Source: Actibacterium sp. XHP0104 (lineage in GTDB: Bacteria > Pseudomonadota > Alphaproteobacteria > Rhodobacterales > Rhodobacteraceae). From it: 64,000 bases of DNA. Positions 25,553 through 34,933 of the stretch are shown one piece after another. The DNA is taken from assembly GCF_025751515.1 (NCBI RefSeq), contig NZ_JAOWLE010000005.1, positions 124,001 through 188,000 on the forward strand, given 5' to 3'. The notes beneath the pieces were generated by a model. The model did not search any database. It was not told where the DNA came from and saw only the letters and a program-made list of their open reading frames with translations. The number at the start of each line of letters is the position of its first letter. Position 1 is the first letter of the stretch. The translations under genes and the position numbers were made by a program.

Positions 25553-27025
25553 ATGTCAGCGACCGATCTGAAATCACGCCTTGCCGATCCGACCCTGCTG
25601 GAAACCCGCGCCTATGTGGCGGGCGACTGGATCGCGGCCGATGATGGCAAGACCTTTGCCGTGACCAACCCCGCGCGCGGCGACGTGATCTGCGAGGTGC
25701 CCGATCTGGGCCGCGCCGAGACCGCCCGCGCCATCGAGGCCGCCCGCGTGGCGCAGATCGCCTGGGGCCAGCGCACCGCCAAGGACCGCGCCAATATCCT
25801 GCGCCGCTGGTTCGACCTGATGATGCAGCACCAGACCGATCTGGCCACGATCCTGACCGCCGAGATGGGCAAGCCGCTTGCCGAGGCCAAGGGCGAGATC
25901 GCCTATGGCGCCAGTTTCATCGAGTGGTTCGCCGAAGAGGGCAAGCGCATCTATGGCGAGACCATCCCCGGCCACCAGCCCGACAAGCGCCTGATGGTGA
26001 TCCGTCAGCCCGTCGGCGTGGTCGGCGCGATCACGCCGTGGAACTTTCCCAACGCGATGATCACCCGCAAATGCGGCCCGGCGCTGGCGGCGGGCTGTGG
26101 GTTCGTGTCGAAACCGGCGGCCGAAACGCCGCTGTCGGCGCTGGCGCTGGCGGTGCTGGCCGAACGCGCGGGCGTGCCGGCGGGGCTGTTCTCGGTGGTG
26201 ACCTCTTCGCGGTCGTCGGACATCGGGATGGAGTTTTCCGAGAACCCGACCGTGCGCAAGATCACCTTTACCGGCTCGACCAATGTCGGGCGCATCCTGT
26301 TGCGCCAAGCCGCCGATCAGGTCAAGAAATGCAGCATGGAACTGGGCGGAAACGCGCCCTTCATCGTGTTCGACGATGCCGATCTGGACGAGGCCGTGAC
26401 CGGCGCCATCGCCTGCAAGTTCCGCAACAACGGCCAGACCTGCGTCTGCGCCAACCGCATCTATGTGCAGGCCGGGGTCTATGACGCCTTTGCCGAGAAA
26501 CTGTCGCGCGCGGTGGCGGCGATGTCGGTGGGCGACGGGCTGGCCGAGGGCACCGATCTGGGCCCGATGATTACTGAGAAGGCGATTGAAAAGGTCGAGG
26601 CCCATATCGCCGACGCCACCGCCAAGGGCGCCACCGTGATGCAAGGCGGCCACCGGATCGACGGCGCGGGCTGTTTCTTTGAGCCCACCATCATCACCGG
26701 CGCCACACAGGCGATGGATTTCGCCACCGAGGAAACCTTTGGCCCGCTGGCGCCGCTGTTCAAATTCGACACGGTCGATGACGTGATCGCCATGGCCAAT
26801 GACACGATCTTTGGTCTGGCCAGCTATTTCTATGCCAAGGATCTAAGCCGCGTCTTTAAGGTGGCCGAGGCGCTGGAATACGGGATCGTGGGCGTCAATA
26901 CCGGCATCATCTCGACCGAGGTCGCGCCCTTTGGCGGGGTCAAGCAATCGGGGCTGGGCCGCGAGGGGTCGCGCCACGGCATCGAGGATTACCTCGAGAT
27001 GAAATACATCTGCATGTCGGTCTAG
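25553..27025 (+). CDS. gabD: NAD(P)-dependent succinate-semialdehyde dehydrogenase-type ALDH
   Basis: 490-residue single-domain aldehyde dehydrogenase of the GabD class. The catalytic set is Asn in ITPWNFPNAMITRK, Glu263 in SMELGGNAPFIVFDD, and Cys297 in RNNGQTCVCANRIYVQ. TFTGSTNVGR-like (ITFTGSTNVGRIL) is the cofactor loop. GQTCVCANR and the closing FGGVKQSGLGREGSRHGIEDYLEMKY are diagnostic of succinate-semialdehyde dehydrogenases. It oxidises succinate semialdehyde to succinate. The ATG at 25553 follows GGAGGAG. No GABA transaminase lies beside it; the partner is the S58 hydrolase 30 bp upstream. Confidence 0.88.
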   Translation: MSATDLKSRLADPTLLETRAYVAGDWIAADDGKTFAVTNPARGDVICEVPDLGRAETARAIEAARVAQIAWGQRTAKDRANILRRWFDLMMQHQTDLATILTAEMGKPLAEAKGEIAYGASFIEWFAEEGKRIYGETIPGHQPDKRLMVIRQPVGVVGAITPWNFPNAMITRKCGPALAAGCGFVSKPAAETPLSALALAVLAERAGVPAGLFSVVTSSRSSDIGMEFSENPTVRKITFTGSTNVGRILLRQAADQVKKCSMELGGNAPFIVFDDADLDEAVTGAIACKFRNNGQTCVCANRIYVQAGVYDAFAEKLSRAVAAMSVGDGLAEGTDLGPMITEKAIEKVEAHIADATAKGATVMQGGHRIDGAGCFFEPTIITGATQAMDFATEETFGPLAPLFKFDTVDDVIAMANDTIFGLASYFYAKDLSRVFKVAEALEYGIVGVNTGIISTEVAPFGGVKQSGLGREGSRHGIEDYLEMKYICMSV

Positions 27026-27031
27026 GCGGGG

Positions 27032-28957
27032 TCAGTCCTCGGGCGTCAGATCCCAGTACCAGGTGCGGTTCTGGCGCCCGCGGCTGGCGTCTTCGACCAC
27101 CTGCTGGGCGTCGTCGGGCTGCACCTCGCGGCTGAGGCCCTCATAGCTCCAGCGTAGGGTCAGAAAGCCCCCGGCGCTGTCCTCGGCCGTGAATTCATAG
27201 CGGAATGCGGGGTTCTCGATGACCACGGGATCGGGGGCGGCAAACTCGATCGGGGCGTTCTTGATCCGCACCACATGTTCGCGCCGATAGGGCGTGCCCA
27301 GCGCCAGAGGCAACTGGCGGGGCTGATCCAGACCGCGCGGCAGGTCGGGCAGCAGATCCTCGGCGCCAAAGGGGAAATCGGTGCGCAGCGCCTCGGCATT
27401 CAGCGCATTGGGCGGCAGCAGATAGGCCTCGCGCACGGTGACGACGTTTTCGTCCTCGTCATCGAAATAGCGCGGCGGGTGCATCTGGATCAGGCCGGGA
27501 TAGCGCGACTGGAAATAGCCCATGTAGCGCTCGCCGATATCAGACAGCGAACGATGCGCCCATTCCGACCGGCGGCGGTTGGCAGCGGCGCCGCGATTGT
27601 TGGTAACAACATCCAGGCGCACGCCCAGCAGGCCGAAATTATAGGTCTCTTCGACCTCGACCACATAATCCGAGGTGGGCGCGCGGTCGATGGGTTCCAG
27701 TTGCGTTTGGCCGGGCCGGATCGGCAGCACATAGCCGTAATCGGGGGCCACCAGGTTTTCATATCTGCCCGCCTCGAAGTTGCGCGTCGGATCGACCCAG
27801 CGCGTCTGACCGTTCAGCATCACCCCCACGATCATGTGGTCGAACCGGTTCGAGGGCATGGCCTCGGGCAGGGTATGGCCCTTTTCGGTATGGGCCAGCG
27901 CCAGAACGGCCTCGATCCCCATTTCGCGCAGCAGGGTCTGCAACAGCACCGACTTGTCCTTGCAGTCGCCATAGCCGCGCGCGATCACGTGTTCGGGGGT
28001 GCGCGCGATATAGCCGCCCGCGCCGATCTCGATGCCGACATAGCGGATCTCGTCCTGCACGATGCGCAGCGCGGCGACGGCCCGGTCCTCGGGGCGGGTG
28101 TGATCATGCATGATCTGCTGCATCCGCGCCTGCCAGTCGGTGGGCAGCGGGTGGTGCAGCGTGTAATGCGGCAGGATGCCGTCCACCACATCGCCCCAAT
28201 CCCCCAGCCCCGACACGCGCACCGTGGGATAACCGCTGGTGCCCGCCGGCAGGTGGCTTTCGGGGCGATAGGGCTCGGGGTCAAGCGCCTCCCACACATG
28301 GGCGCGCAGCGCGCCGGCCTGTTCGATGCGCGCGGTCGGGCCTGCACCTTCGATCCGGGTGGCCAGCGGGCGGCCTTCGGGCCAAAGCACCCGCAGGCGC
28401 GCATGACCCAGAGGCACCGCATAGGCGAATTGTTCGCCCGCCGACATGGCCAGCTGCGGGATGACGGGGGTCTCGATCCAGACAAAGGCCGCATCGACCG
28501 TGTCGCCGGTGCGCAGGCCGGGCACGCTGATATGCACGCTCATCTCGCCATTGATGATGCCCTCGTCCAGGTCTTCTTCGCGCCGAAAGAACCGCGGCTC
28601 GACCCGGTCGCGCATGTCCAGCACCTGGTCGCCGCGCACCACGTTCAGCCGCACCAGCTGCAGGGTCTCGGTCTCGGGCATGTAGGTGTAAAGCAGCGTG
28701 CCCACGTCCTCTAGCCCGGCGCGGTTCAGCACCTTGGTCGCAAAGCGCACATAGGTATAGCGGTGCCCGTCCTGCCACCAGACCTGGTGATCGCGCATCA
28801 GGTGATAGCGGCCCGATTCTGCATGAGCCAGGCGGTCGGGATTCACCTCGGGCAAGGGCAGGTGATCGACCTGCGGCGGCGGATCGGCCACCTCGAACCC
28901 GCCCGCAAAGGCCCAAACCGGCCAGACAACCAGCAACAACAGACGGATGATACGCAC
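27032..28957 (-). CDS. Secreted DUF3857 and transglutaminase-like protein
   Basis: 641 residues. An N-terminal signal sequence (MRIIRLLLLVVWPVWAFAGG) is followed by a DUF3857 beta domain (~50-210, with VRFATKVLNRAGLED and GEMSVHISVPGLRTGDTVD) and a transglutaminase-like domain (~270-400). Its catalytic triad is visible as Cys in YGDCKDKSVLLQTLL, His in RFDHMIVGV and Asp in WVDPTRN. A C-terminal beta domain completes it. The start is GTG at 28957, backed by AGAGGG nine bases upstream and the signal peptide directly after. Such proteins are thought to act on periplasmic peptides or proteins. It diverges from the ECF sigma gene across 121 bp and may be part of its regulon. Confidence 0.82.
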   Translation of the reverse strand: MRIIRLLLLVVWPVWAFAGGFEVADPPPQVDHLPLPEVNPDRLAHAESGRYHLMRDHQVWWQDGHRYTYVRFATKVLNRAGLEDVGTLLYTYMPETETLQLVRLNVVRGDQVLDMRDRVEPRFFRREEDLDEGIINGEMSVHISVPGLRTGDTVDAAFVWIETPVIPQLAMSAGEQFAYAVPLGHARLRVLWPEGRPLATRIEGAGPTARIEQAGALRAHVWEALDPEPYRPESHLPAGTSGYPTVRVSGLGDWGDVVDGILPHYTLHHPLPTDWQARMQQIMHDHTRPEDRAVAALRIVQDEIRYVGIEIGAGGYIARTPEHVIARGYGDCKDKSVLLQTLLREMGIEAVLALAHTEKGHTLPEAMPSNRFDHMIVGVMLNGQTRWVDPTRNFEAGRYENLVAPDYGYVLPIRPGQTQLEPIDRAPTSDYVVEVEETYNFGLLGVRLDVVTNNRGAAANRRRSEWAHRSLSDIGERYMGYFQSRYPGLIQMHPPRYFDDEDENVVTVREAYLLPPNALNAEALRTDFPFGAEDLLPDLPRGLDQPRQLPLALGTPYRREHVVRIKNAPIEFAAPDPVVIENPAFRYEFTAEDSAGGFLTLRWSYEGLSREVQPDDAQQVVEDASRGRQNRTWYWDLTPED

Positions 28958-29078
28958 GCGCCGAACCCTCTTGTAACAGTCCGCGCCAGAATCGCCGTTG
29001 ATGCGGGCCAAAACAAGGCACGAAATTGATCGTTTTCGTTCCAAGGATTGACCCCCGGCGCGCGTCATACCCATTGTC

Positions 29079-29624
29079 ATGCGCATGAACACGTCAGACG
29101 AGGCCCTGGCCCAAGCCGCCGCAGCCGGCGACCGCGATGCCTTCGCGGCGCTGTTGGCGCGGCATTATGACCGGCTGTTCGCCTTTGCCTGTCGCCTGAC
29201 CGGCACCCGCGATCAGGCCGAGGATCTGACCCAGGACATCTGCGCCGCCCTGCCGCGCAAACTGGCGGGGTTTCGGGCCGAGGCGCGGTTTACCACCTGG
29301 CTGTATCGTGTCGCGGTCAATGCCGCGCATGACCGCCGCCGCCGCGCAGCCAGCCATGCCCGCGCCGCCGATGGCTGGGGCGACTGGGAGCTGAACCGCC
29401 GCGCCGCGAATGATGAGGACACAGCCGCGCAGGACTGGCTGGCCCAGGCGATGCGCGCCCTGCCCGATGACCTGCGCGACACTCTGGCGCTGGTGCTGGG
29501 CGAAGACCTGTCGCAGGCCGAGGCGGCGCAGGTTCTGGACATCTCGCCCGGCACGGTGGCCTGGCGCATGTCCGAGGTGAAACGCCGCCTGCGCGAGATG
29601 CATGCAACGGAGGAACGGACATGA
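29079..29624 (+). CDS. ECF-family RNA polymerase sigma factor
   Basis: 181 residues. Region 2 spans ~20-85 (HYDRLFAFACRLTGTRDQAEDLTQDIC, FTTWLYRVAVNAAHDRRRR) and region 4 spans ~125-175 (LPDDLRDTLALVLGEDLSQAEAAQVL, PGTVAWRMSEVKRRLRE). There is no long region 3, as usual for extracytoplasmic-function sigma factors. The ATG at 29079 (or 29085) has no clear ribosome-binding site, hinting at a leaderless or weakly translated message. It overlaps the following VWA gene by four bases. No separate anti-sigma gene is visible, so the VWA protein is the obvious candidate partner. Confidence 0.9.
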   Translation: MRMNTSDEALAQAAAAGDRDAFAALLARHYDRLFAFACRLTGTRDQAEDLTQDICAALPRKLAGFRAEARFTTWLYRVAVNAAHDRRRRAASHARAADGWGDWELNRRAANDEDTAAQDWLAQAMRALPDDLRDTLALVLGEDLSQAEAAQVLDISPGTVAWRMSEVKRRLREMHATEERT

Positions 29625-31573
29625 CAGACGATCTGGACCTTCTGAAACAGGCCCTAAAGGCCACGCCGCCCGCGGATGAGGCCACCAAGGCTGCGCATCT
29701 GCGCGCCGCGATGGAAAGTTTCGACCAGCTCCAAGAAACCCGCGATGCGGCGCGTCAGACAGACAGGCGCCCGACGACGGGCGCGCGTTTGTCGCAAGGA
29801 GTTGCCCGCATGTTTCATTCCCTGACCACCCGCGCCGGTCTGGCCGCGACCACCGGCATTGCCACCATCGCCGCCGCGTTCATCCTGTTCACCCCCGAAG
29901 GCCAGCAGATGACCGCCCCGCCGCAGGTTCTGCTGCCCGAGAAACGCATCGCGCCGCCGCCAGTGACGGTGCTGAACGACGTGGCCGAGGCCGACATGGC
30001 GCAGGACACGGCCGCCGGGGCCGCCGCTCCCGCCCCTGAGCCGATGATCATGCAAGAGGCCGCAGAGGCGGAAACCTTCGCCGCCGCGCCGCAGGCCCTG
30101 TCGCGCAAGGCCGCGCCCGTGGGCGGGCTGTATGCCGCTCACGATGCGCGTCACCTGATCGCCCCCGCCCCAACCGAGACCGAGGCCTATCCCGGCTTTG
30201 ATCCCAACCCGGTGAAACTGGTGGCCAAAGACCCGGTTTCGACCTTCTCGATTGATGTCGACACGGCCGCGTATTCGGTCGTACGCTCGTCGCTGATGCG
30301 GGGGCAACTGCCGCCCGCCGATTCAGTGCGGGCCGAGGAAATGATCAACTATTTCCCCTATGCCTATCCCGCGCCCACGAATGACGCGCCCTTTGCCACC
30401 CATGTCACCGTGGCGCCCGCGCCGTGGAACGCGGGCAAGCAGCTGGTGCATATCGGCATTCAGGGCAAACTGCCCGCGCTGGACGCCCGCCCGCCGCTGA
30501 ACCTGGTGTTTCTGATCGACACGTCGGGGTCGATGCAATCGGCCGACAAGCTGCCGCTGCTCAAGCAAAGCTTTCGCCTGATGCTGGGCCAGCTGCGCCC
30601 CGAGGACGAGGTGGCCATCGTCACCTATGCGGGCAGCGCGGGCCAGGTTCTGGCCCCCACCCGCGCCGAGGATCGCGCCACCATCCTGGCCGCGCTTGAC
30701 CGGCTCGAGGCGGGCGGATCGACCGCCGGGCAGGCCGGGCTGCAACAGGCCTATGCCATCGCCTCCGCAATGGCCGAGGAAGGCCAGGTCTCGCGCGTCA
30801 TTCTGGCCACGGATGGCGATTTCAATGTCGGCCTGTCCGATCCCGAGGCGCTGAAATCCTATATCGCCGATCAGCGCGCGGGCGGGGCTTATCTGTCGGT
30901 GCTGGGCTTTGGCCGGGGCAATCTGGATGACGCGACGATGCAGGCGCTGGCCCAGAACGGGAACGGTCAGGCGGCTTATATCGACACGCTGAACGAGGCG
31001 CAAAAGGTGCTGGTCGATCAGCTGTCAGGCGCGCTGTTTCCCATCGCCGATGACGTCAAGATCCAGGTCGAGTTCAACCCCGCCACGGTCGCCGAATACC
31101 GGCTGATCGGCTATGAAACCCGCGCCCTGCGGCGCGAGGATTTCAACAATGACAAGGTTGATGCCGGCGAGATCGGCGCGGGCCATTCGGTGACGGCGAT
31201 TTACGAGATCACCCCGGTTGGATCAGAGGCCGTGCTGAACGACCCGCTGCGCTATGGCCGCGTCACCGCGCCCGATGGCCCTGCGGATGAGCTGGGCTTC
31301 CTGCGCCTGCGCTATAAGGCACCGGGCGCGGCCAGTAGCCAGCTGATCGAGGCGCCCATTCCGGTGGGCAGCCAGGATGCCGGCCCCGAGGCCCGGTTCG
31401 CCTTTGCCATCGCGGGCTTTGCGCAACTGCTGACCGACAGCCCCTATCTGGGCGACTGGGGCTGGGAGGATGCCATCGCGCTGGCCAATGGCGCGCGGGG
31501 CGAGGACGCGTTCGGATACCGGGCCGAGGCCGTCAACCTGATGCGTCTGGGCCAAAGTCTGCGCAGGCCCTAA
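29621..31573 (+). CDS. Membrane-anchored von Willebrand factor A protein (YfbK-like), candidate anti-sigma partner
   Basis: 650 residues. Residues 1-70 form a charged cytoplasmic-looking segment; one membrane helix follows at ~72-90 (GLAATTGIATIAAAFILF), then an Ala/Pro-rich linker to ~190. A YfbK-type pre-domain (STFSIDVDTAAYSVVRSSL, AEEMINYFPY) precedes the VWA domain at ~290-460, with MIDAS motif DTSGSMQS at 300-307 and ATDGDFNVG. The end resembles DUF3520 (PLRYGRVTA to RRP). The gene overlaps the ECF sigma gene by four bases. The N-terminal segment plus single helix is the architecture of a membrane anti-sigma factor; that role is inferred from layout, not motif. Confidence 0.83.
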   Translation: MTDDLDLLKQALKATPPADEATKAAHLRAAMESFDQLQETRDAARQTDRRPTTGARLSQGVARMFHSLTTRAGLAATTGIATIAAAFILFTPEGQQMTAPPQVLLPEKRIAPPPVTVLNDVAEADMAQDTAAGAAAPAPEPMIMQEAAEAETFAAAPQALSRKAAPVGGLYAAHDARHLIAPAPTETEAYPGFDPNPVKLVAKDPVSTFSIDVDTAAYSVVRSSLMRGQLPPADSVRAEEMINYFPYAYPAPTNDAPFATHVTVAPAPWNAGKQLVHIGIQGKLPALDARPPLNLVFLIDTSGSMQSADKLPLLKQSFRLMLGQLRPEDEVAIVTYAGSAGQVLAPTRAEDRATILAALDRLEAGGSTAGQAGLQQAYAIASAMAEEGQVSRVILATDGDFNVGLSDPEALKSYIADQRAGGAYLSVLGFGRGNLDDATMQALAQNGNGQAAYIDTLNEAQKVLVDQLSGALFPIADDVKIQVEFNPATVAEYRLIGYETRALRREDFNNDKVDAGEIGAGHSVTAIYEITPVGSEAVLNDPLRYGRVTAPDGPADELGFLRLRYKAPGAASSQLIEAPIPVGSQDAGPEARFAFAIAGFAQLLTDSPYLGDWGWEDAIALANGARGEDAFGYRAEAVNLMRLGQSLRRP

Positions 31574-31615
31574 AGTGCGCTTGCGGCGGCATGGGAACGG
31601 TGGTTTTGTGCCGCC

Positions 31616-32518
31616 ATGCCGCATGATCACAGCCATCACCATCATCACCATATCGACCCCGATTCAGGCGACCGCAAGGTCGCCTGGGCCGTTGCGGTCA
31701 ACGTTCTGCTGACCCTTGCCCAGATCGTGGGCGGGGTGGTGTCGGGGTCTCTGGCACTGATTGCCGATGCGATCCACAATTTCTCGGATGCGGTGTCGCT
31801 GATCATCGCGCTGGTGGCACGCCGCATCGCCCGCCGCCCGCATGACGACAGCATGACATTCGGCTATGGCCGGGCCGAGGTGGTGGCCGCGCTGGTCAAT
31901 TACACAACGCTGTTCGTGGTGGCCTTTTACCTGATCGCCGAGGCCATCATGCGCCTGCTTGACCCGCCCGGCGTCGAGGGCTGGATCGTGGTGATCGTGG
32001 CGGGCATCGCGCTGATCGTCGACGCGGTGACCGCCCTTTTGACCTATCGGATGTCGAAGGACAGCGTGAACATCCGCGCGGCGTTTTTGCATAACGTGGC
32101 CGACGCGCTGGGATCGGTAGCGGTGATTTTCGCGGGCACGCTGATCCTGCTCTATGACTGGCGGCTGATCGACCCGCTGGTGACGCTGGGCATCGCGCTT
32201 TACATCCTATGGCATGCCGGGCGCGAGGTCTGGCCGGTGGTGCGCATCCTGATGATGGGCAGCCCCGATGCCGGGCTGCTGGCCGAACTGCGCGCGACGA
32301 TCACCGGCGAGGCGTCGGTCGAGGATCTGCACCACGTGCATGTCTGGCAGATCGACGAGCACCGCACCGCGTTCGAGGGCCATGTCGTGGTGGCCGAAGG
32401 CGCCGACTTCGCCCGCATCACCGAGCGGCTGAAGCACCTGCTAGCCGATCGCCACGGCATTCGCCATGTCACGCTAGAGCTGGAAACCCGCGCCTCGGGC
32501 TGTGCCGATCAGGCCTGA
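31616..32518 (+). CDS. Cation diffusion facilitator metal exporter (CDF/ZitB-like)
   Basis: 300 residues. A His-rich N-terminus (HDHSHHHHHH) is followed by six membrane helices. The metal site is His54/Asp58 in IADAIHNFSDAV on helix 2 and the His/Asp of LHNVADALGS on helix 5; the HxxxD arrangement is typical of Zn/Cd-transporting members. A cytoplasmic ferredoxin-like domain (~215-290, with HHVHVWQIDEH) ends it. It exports zinc or similar divalent metals from the cytoplasm. Its 3' end overlaps the convergent hydroxypyruvate isomerase gene by 10 bp. It lies 42 bp after the VWA gene but its function suggests independence from it. Confidence 0.92.
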   Translation: MPHDHSHHHHHHIDPDSGDRKVAWAVAVNVLLTLAQIVGGVVSGSLALIADAIHNFSDAVSLIIALVARRIARRPHDDSMTFGYGRAEVVAALVNYTTLFVVAFYLIAEAIMRLLDPPGVEGWIVVIVAGIALIVDAVTALLTYRMSKDSVNIRAAFLHNVADALGSVAVIFAGTLILLYDWRLIDPLVTLGIALYILWHAGREVWPVVRILMMGSPDAGLLAELRATITGEASVEDLHHVHVWQIDEHRTAFEGHVVVAEGADFARITERLKHLLADRHGIRHVTLELETRASGCADQA

Positions 32519-33267
32519 GGCAGCAGCCAGCCCAGCCCGTCGCCCGTGGCCCCCGCAGGGTTGTATTCGCCGCTGACCCAGCCGCCATATCCGTCTGCAT
32601 CAAGCATCTCGAAAAACGCCGGATAGTCGATCTCTCCGCCCGTGGGTTCATGCCGTCCAGGCACACCGGCCACCTGCACATGCGCGACATGATCCCTTAC
32701 CTGCGGCCATTGCGCGCCCACGTCGCCATGAATGCGATAGAGGTGATAGGCGTCGAATTGCAGGCGCAGGTTGGGGGCGTCGACCGCTTGCAGCACGTCC
32801 ATCGCCAAGGGCAGATCGTTCAGGAAATAGCCGGGAATGTCGTAGGGGTTGATCGGCTCGATCGTCAGGCTTTGGGCGGGGACATGGCGCGCGGCCCAGT
32901 CAAGGTTGGCGATATAGCTCTCAAGCGCGGCCACGCCCGCGGCAAGCCCCGACATGATGTGAATATGGCGCGGGGCCAGGACCTCGGCATAGGCCAGGGC
33001 CAACTCGAATTCGTCGCGAAACCGCGCCTCTTCGCCCGCAATCGCCGCCACGCCGCGCCCGCCTTCGTCCCAGTCGTGCACGGGGGTATTGAACAGCACC
33101 AGTTCCAGCCCAGCCTCTTCGATCAGGTCACGCAGTTCGGTGGGGGCGTGGTCATAGGGGCGCAGCATCTCGACACCGGTGAACCCGGCGCGGGCGGCGG
33201 CCATGAACCGCGCCTCGAACGGCAATTCGGTGAACAGAAAGCTGATATTGGCGGCGAAACGCGGCAT
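32509..33267 (-). CDS. hyi: Hydroxypyruvate isomerase-family protein
   Basis: 252-residue xylose-isomerase-like TIM barrel. MPRFAANISFLFTELPF is the typical Hyi N-terminus. LTIEPINPYDIPGYFLND provides the metal-binding Glu, LQFDAYHLYRIHGD the Asp/His, and HVQVAGVPGRHEPTGGEIDY is a family signature. It interconverts hydroxypyruvate and tartronate semialdehyde; the related OtnI acts on 2-oxo-tetronate and cannot be excluded. The ATG at 33267 shares a base with the stop of the DUF1285 gene. The role fits glyoxylate/glycolate metabolism, also represented here by glcDEF. Confidence 0.85.
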   Translation of the reverse strand: MPRFAANISFLFTELPFEARFMAAARAGFTGVEMLRPYDHAPTELRDLIEEAGLELVLFNTPVHDWDEGGRGVAAIAGEEARFRDEFELALAYAEVLAPRHIHIMSGLAAGVAALESYIANLDWAARHVPAQSLTIEPINPYDIPGYFLNDLPLAMDVLQAVDAPNLRLQFDAYHLYRIHGDVGAQWPQVRDHVAHVQVAGVPGRHEPTGGEIDYPAFFEMLDADGYGGWVSGEYNPAGATGDGLGWLLPQA

Positions 33268-33866
33268 CAGGGCAATTCGCCCGACGGGATCAGCGGATAG
33301 AAATGCCCCGACGACCACAGGCCGAACCAGCTGTCACCATCGACATCGTGATGCTCTCCCAGCTCGACCAGCCGGTAAAAGCTCTTGCGGTCGATCAGCG
33401 CCTCGAGATTGGCGCGGATGGTGACATAGGGCGATGGCTCGCCCGTCACAGGGTCGCGGGCCACGCGAATGGGGTGATCGGGGCCGGCCACGGCCATGTC
33501 GCCCACATGGGTAAAGAATGTCAGCTTTTGCCCGTTGCCCGCGCCCGCGACCTCGAAATCCTGCACCACGAACGGCGCGTCATCGACGGTGATGCCGACC
33601 TTTTCGACCGGCGTGACCAGAAAGTAATTCTCGCCATCCTTGCGCAGGATCGACGAGAACAGCTTCACCAGACCATGCCGGTTGATCGTCGTGCCCTGAT
33701 AGAACCAGGTGCCGTCGCGCGCGATCCGCATGTCGATGTCACCATGAAAGGGCGGGTTCCACAGATGCACCGGCGGCACGCCTTTTCCCGCGGCCGCCTT
33801 GGCCGCAGTCGCCAGATCTTCAACAGTGGGTTTCACGATCATTTGTGCGCCTGCACCTTTTGTCAT
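33267..33866 (-). CDS. DUF1285 family protein
   Basis: 199 residues, soluble. Recognisable DUF1285 segments: PPVHLWNPPFHGDIDMRIARDG, WFYQGTTINRHGLVKLFSSIL, and the C-terminal WFGLWSSGHFYPL. Function unknown. The ATG at 33866 is preferred over a TTG at 33881 and an ATG at 33842, though no good ribosome-binding site marks any of them. It diverges from the MoxR gene across 59 bp, an association I recall in other alphaproteobacteria without verification, and is coupled to hyi by a one-base overlap. Confidence 0.8.
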   Translation of the reverse strand: MTKGAGAQMIVKPTVEDLATAAKAAAGKGVPPVHLWNPPFHGDIDMRIARDGTWFYQGTTINRHGLVKLFSSILRKDGENYFLVTPVEKVGITVDDAPFVVQDFEVAGAGNGQKLTFFTHVGDMAVAGPDHPIRVARDPVTGEPSPYVTIRANLEALIDRKSFYRLVELGEHHDVDGDSWFGLWSSGHFYPLIPSGELP

Positions 33867-33925
33867 TTGTGTGCGGGGCAATAGTCCCCTTTAATGCAAT
33901 CATACGGACCTGCAGGAGAGTTGTC

Positions 33926-34933
33926 ATGAGTGAAGGCGCGGAACTGGTCGCCGAGATCGAGGCCCTGGGCACGAAACTGGCCGACGCCAAGGCCAGCATC
34001 ACCCGGCGTTTCATCGGGCAGGAGCGCGTGGTCGACCTGACGCTTTCGGCGCTGTTGTGCGGCGGGCACGGGCTGTTGATCGGCCTGCCCGGTCTGGGCA
34101 AGACGCGGCTGGTCGATACGCTGTCGACGGTGATGGGGCTGAAAGGCGCGCGGGTGCAGTTCACCCCCGACCTGATGCCCGCCGATATTCTGGGGTCCGA
34201 GGTTCTGGAAACCGCGCCCGATGGCAGCCGGGCGTTCCGGTTCATTCAGGGGCCGGTATTCTGCCAGCTGCTGATGGCCGATGAGATCAACCGCGCCAGC
34301 CCGCGCACCCAGTCGGCGCTGTTGCAGGCGATGCAGGAGAAATCGGTGACGATCGCGGGCAAGGCGCATCCGCTAGAGCCACCCTTTCACGTGCTGGCCA
34401 CGCAGAACCCGATCGAACAAGAGGGCACCTATCCCCTGCCCGAGGCCCAGCTTGACCGCTTTCTGGTGCAGATCGACGTGCCCTACCCCGACCGGCAGAC
34501 CGAGCATGAGATCCTGCTGGCCACGACCGGCATCGAAGAGGCGGCATCGGAAACGGTGTTCAGCGCCGCGGAACTGATCGCCGCGCAGGCGGTGGTGCGG
34601 CGGATGCCGGTGGGCGAGGCGGTGGTGAACCTGATCCTAGACCTGGTGCGCGCCTGCCGCCCCGATCAGCCCGAGGCGCCCGAGATCGTGCGCGATACGC
34701 TGGCCTGGGGGCCGGGGCCGCGCGCGGCGCAGGCGCTTATGCTGACGGTGCGGGCGCAGGCGCTGTTGCAGGGCCGTCTGGCGCCCTCGCCCGAGGATGT
34801 CGTTTCGATGGCCGCGCCGGTTCTGAAACACCGCATGGCGCTGACCTTTGCCGCGCGGGCGCGCAACGTGGCGCTGGACGATGTCATCTCCGCCGCCGTG
34901 GCCCATGCCGCCCCGTCCGAGGCCGCCGCGTGA
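33926..34933 (+). CDS. MoxR-family AAA+ ATPase
   Basis: 335 residues. Walker A is GLPGLGKT at 53-60, Walker B is LLMADEIN, sensor 1 is VLATQNPIEQEGTYPLPEAQLDRF, and a lid domain occupies ~230-330. MoxR ATPases act as chaperones, often activating metalloproteins or VWA proteins. The ATG at 33926 follows AGGAGA. First of four overlapping genes (MoxR, DUF58, BatA/DUF4159, GATase-like), the classic MoxR-associated module. Its client is unknown. Confidence 0.92.
   Translation: MSEGAELVAEIEALGTKLADAKASITRRFIGQERVVDLTLSALLCGGHGLLIGLPGLGKTRLVDTLSTVMGLKGARVQFTPDLMPADILGSEVLETAPDGSRAFRFIQGPVFCQLLMADEINRASPRTQSALLQAMQEKSVTIAGKAHPLEPPFHVLATQNPIEQEGTYPLPEAQLDRFLVQIDVPYPDRQTEHEILLATTGIEEAASETVFSAAELIAAQAVVRRMPVGEAVVNLILDLVRACRPDQPEAPEIVRDTLAWGPGPRAAQALMLTVRAQALLQGRLAPSPEDVVSMAAPVLKHRMALTFAARARNVALDDVISAAVAHAAPSEAAA

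Noticed and set aside
27275-28714. Long + strand frame opposite the transglutaminase-like gene
   Set aside because: Shadow of a gene with signal peptide and catalytic triad; composition is typical of antisense GC-rich sequence.
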